Shown: piece after piece, positions 6,590 through 7,101 of the stretch
Numbering within the stretch: position 1 is the stretch's first letter
How the letters are laid out: every line of letters begins with the position of its first letter
Assembly: GCA_017515125.1 (NCBI GenBank)
Contig: JAFWHP010000055.1
Coordinates: forward strand, 1 to 7,101
DNA from: Candidatus Saccharimonadota bacterium
GTDB lineage: Bacteria > Patescibacteriota > Saccharimonadia > Saccharimonadales > Saccharimonadaceae
Direction: 5' to 3'
Length of the DNA: 7,101 bases
Program-made: the position numbers and the translations under genes
Notes under the pieces: generated by a model
What the model was told of the DNA's origin: nothing
Database searches by the model: none
Seen by the model: the letters and a program-made list of their open reading frames with translations, nothing else

Positions 6590-6590
6590 A
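6583..6590 (+). repeat. Left copy of 8-bp direct repeat (candidate target-site duplication)
   Basis: AAACTAAA, containing the nusG stop codon, recurs exactly at 6806-6813. Each copy stands 6 nt outside the perfect inverted-repeat core (6597 and 6799), so the two are symmetrically placed. This is what a target-site duplication would look like, although an 8-bp A-rich match can also arise by chance. Confidence 0.5.
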
Positions 6591-6805
6591 TGTCTCGTTG
6601 CATAATTCGCAGTATTTCGGGAGCTCCGCAATGTGGTAATCTGCTGCCTTCGGCAGATTGTTACGTCGTCAGAAGACTGAAAAACAAGTTTTTCGTCTTC
6701 TTCCTTCTGACAATTGATTTTACCACATTGCTCCGCCCCTACGGCGGCAAAATGTAAAATTTTGCCTTTATGTCCCTCAATACTGACGAATTATGCAACA
6801 AGGTC
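6591..6805. mobile_element. MITE-like multi-hairpin element between nusG and rplK
   Basis: The outer arms are GTTGCATAATTCG-CAGTATT (6597-6616) and AATACTG-A-CGAATTATGCAAC (6779-6799): 20 paired positions with one bulged base. The pairing continues imperfectly inward (TCGGGA with TCCCTC). Inside, GCAATGTGGTAA (6628-6639) pairs perfectly with TTACCACATTGC (6720-6731). That stem encloses a hairpin with arms AATCTGC/GCAGATT (6638-6659) and a long hairpin (6668-6711) with arms GTCAGAAG/CTTCTGAC and an inner GAAGAC..GAAAAAC / GTTTTTC..GTCTTC. Then come CCGCC/GGCGG (6733-6747) and GGCAAAAT/ATTTTGCC (6746-6766). No protein is encoded. The flanking AAACTAAA copies suggest insertion by a trans-acting transposase. 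The outermost 6 bp of the repeats match poorly, so exact ends are uncertain. A structured RNA is the alternative. Confidence 0.6.
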
Positions 6806-6813
6806 AAACTAAA
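6806..6813 (+). repeat. Right copy of 8-bp direct repeat (candidate target-site duplication)
   Basis: AAACTAAA is identical to 6583-6590 and lies 6 nt beyond the right inverted-repeat core. The rplK promoter starts 4 nt downstream, so it lies outside the element. Confidence 0.5.
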
Positions 6814-6817
6814 GCTA

Positions 6818-6846
6818 TTTACTTTTGTTTGATTTATTGTTATAAT
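6818..6846 (+). promoter_or_regulatory. Predicted rplK promoter
   Basis: TTTACT (6818-6823, 4 of 6) and TATAAT (6841-6846, perfect) are separated by 17 bp. Transcription would begin near 6853, leaving a leader of about 23 nt that carries the ribosome binding site GAAAGGG (6864-6870). rplK is therefore separately promoted and need not depend on transcription crossing the palindromic element. Confidence 0.75.
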
Positions 6847-6875
6847 AATAGCGTTACGCACTAGAAAGGGATTTT

Positions 6876-7101
6876 ATGGCAGAAAAGAAAGTTATTGGGA
6901 ATCTAAAACTACGGATTCCGGCAGGAAGAGCGACGGCTGGGCCCCCAGTTGGTTCAACGCTCGGTCAGTGGGGACTCAATATGATGGAGTTTATTAATCC
7001 ATTTAATGAGGCGACGAAGGATTTGATGGGGAAGAACGTAATCGTTCATATTCGTGTTTTTGAAGATAGAACTTTCGACTGGAAGTCTTTAGGGCAACCA
7101 G
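6876..7101 (+). CDS. rplK: 50S ribosomal protein L11, N-terminal part (cut by the window end)
   Basis: L11 sits at the GTPase-associated centre of the large ribosomal subunit and contacts 23S rRNA and elongation factors. The visible 75 codons translate as the L11 N-terminal domain: KLRIPAGRATAGPPVG with the paired prolines of the thiostrepton/factor-binding region, then LGQWGLNMMEFINPFNEATKD, then HIRVFEDRTFDW. The Trp in LGQWG replaces the more usual small residue. The frame is open to the last base, and about half of the gene lies beyond the window. The start ATG is preceded by GAAAGGG at a spacing of 5 nt. The gene follows nusG as in most bacteria, but with an unusually long gap of 286 bp filled by the palindromic element. 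Confidence 0.93.
   Translation, partial: MAEKKVIGNLKLRIPAGRATAGPPVGSTLGQWGLNMMEFINPFNEATKDLMGKNVIVHIRVFEDRTFDWKSLGQP

Noticed and set aside
6746..6769. Intrinsic terminator for nusG (GGCAAAAT hairpin followed by TTT)
   Set aside because: The T-run is only three bases and the hairpin is one of several inside the palindromic element, so a separate terminator call is not supported, though the element may still stop transcription.
1..7101. CRISPR array or tandem repeats
   Set aside because: No regularly spaced direct repeats are seen; the repeats present are inverted or the single 8-bp pair.

Overview
The window reads as part of a small, moderately AT-rich bacterial genome with the standard stop code: the reading frames end at TGA, TAG or TAA, and each stop agrees with its neighbouring signals. 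The forms of SecE, NusG and L11, a membrane pyrophosphatase in a compact gene set, and genes starting almost directly after a -10 box suggest Candidatus Saccharibacteria (TM7) or another Patescibacteria/CPR lineage. This assignment is inference from protein style, not proven by a marker gene. All recognised genes are on the + strand.

Layout. Positions 1-198 hold a palindrome-rich, non-coding element closed by a 13-bp inverted repeat. A gene-poor stretch follows to 381, then a promoter, a 5' leader with a small hairpin, and a membrane-bound ion-pumping pyrophosphatase (hppA, 486-2753) ending at a strong intrinsic terminator. Next come two single genes whose -10 boxes lie so close to the ATG that their mRNAs should be leaderless or nearly so: a PlsC-like acyltransferase homologue (2815-3774) and a short GT35 alpha-glucan phosphorylase (3843-5582). 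A promoter inside the end of the phosphorylase gene drives secE-nusG. Its transcript should begin with two overlapping, mutually exclusive hairpins.

Between nusG and rplK, normally close neighbours, lies an approximately 215-bp multi-hairpin element (6591-6805). It has long imperfect terminal inverted repeats and is flanked on both sides by the same 8 bp, AAACTAAA. This is the architecture of a MITE-like insertion. rplK then has its own promoter and runs off the window.

How the genes fit. HppA would turn biosynthetic pyrophosphate into an ion gradient, and the phosphorylase would release glucose-1-phosphate from glucan without spending ATP; both suit an energy-limited cell. SecE (translocon), NusG (transcription elongation) and L11 (ribosome) are the usual housekeeping cluster. 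The most notable items are the two palindromic elements, the overlapping hairpins before secE, and the leaderless-type starts of the two middle genes. No complete multi-gene novel system is visible.
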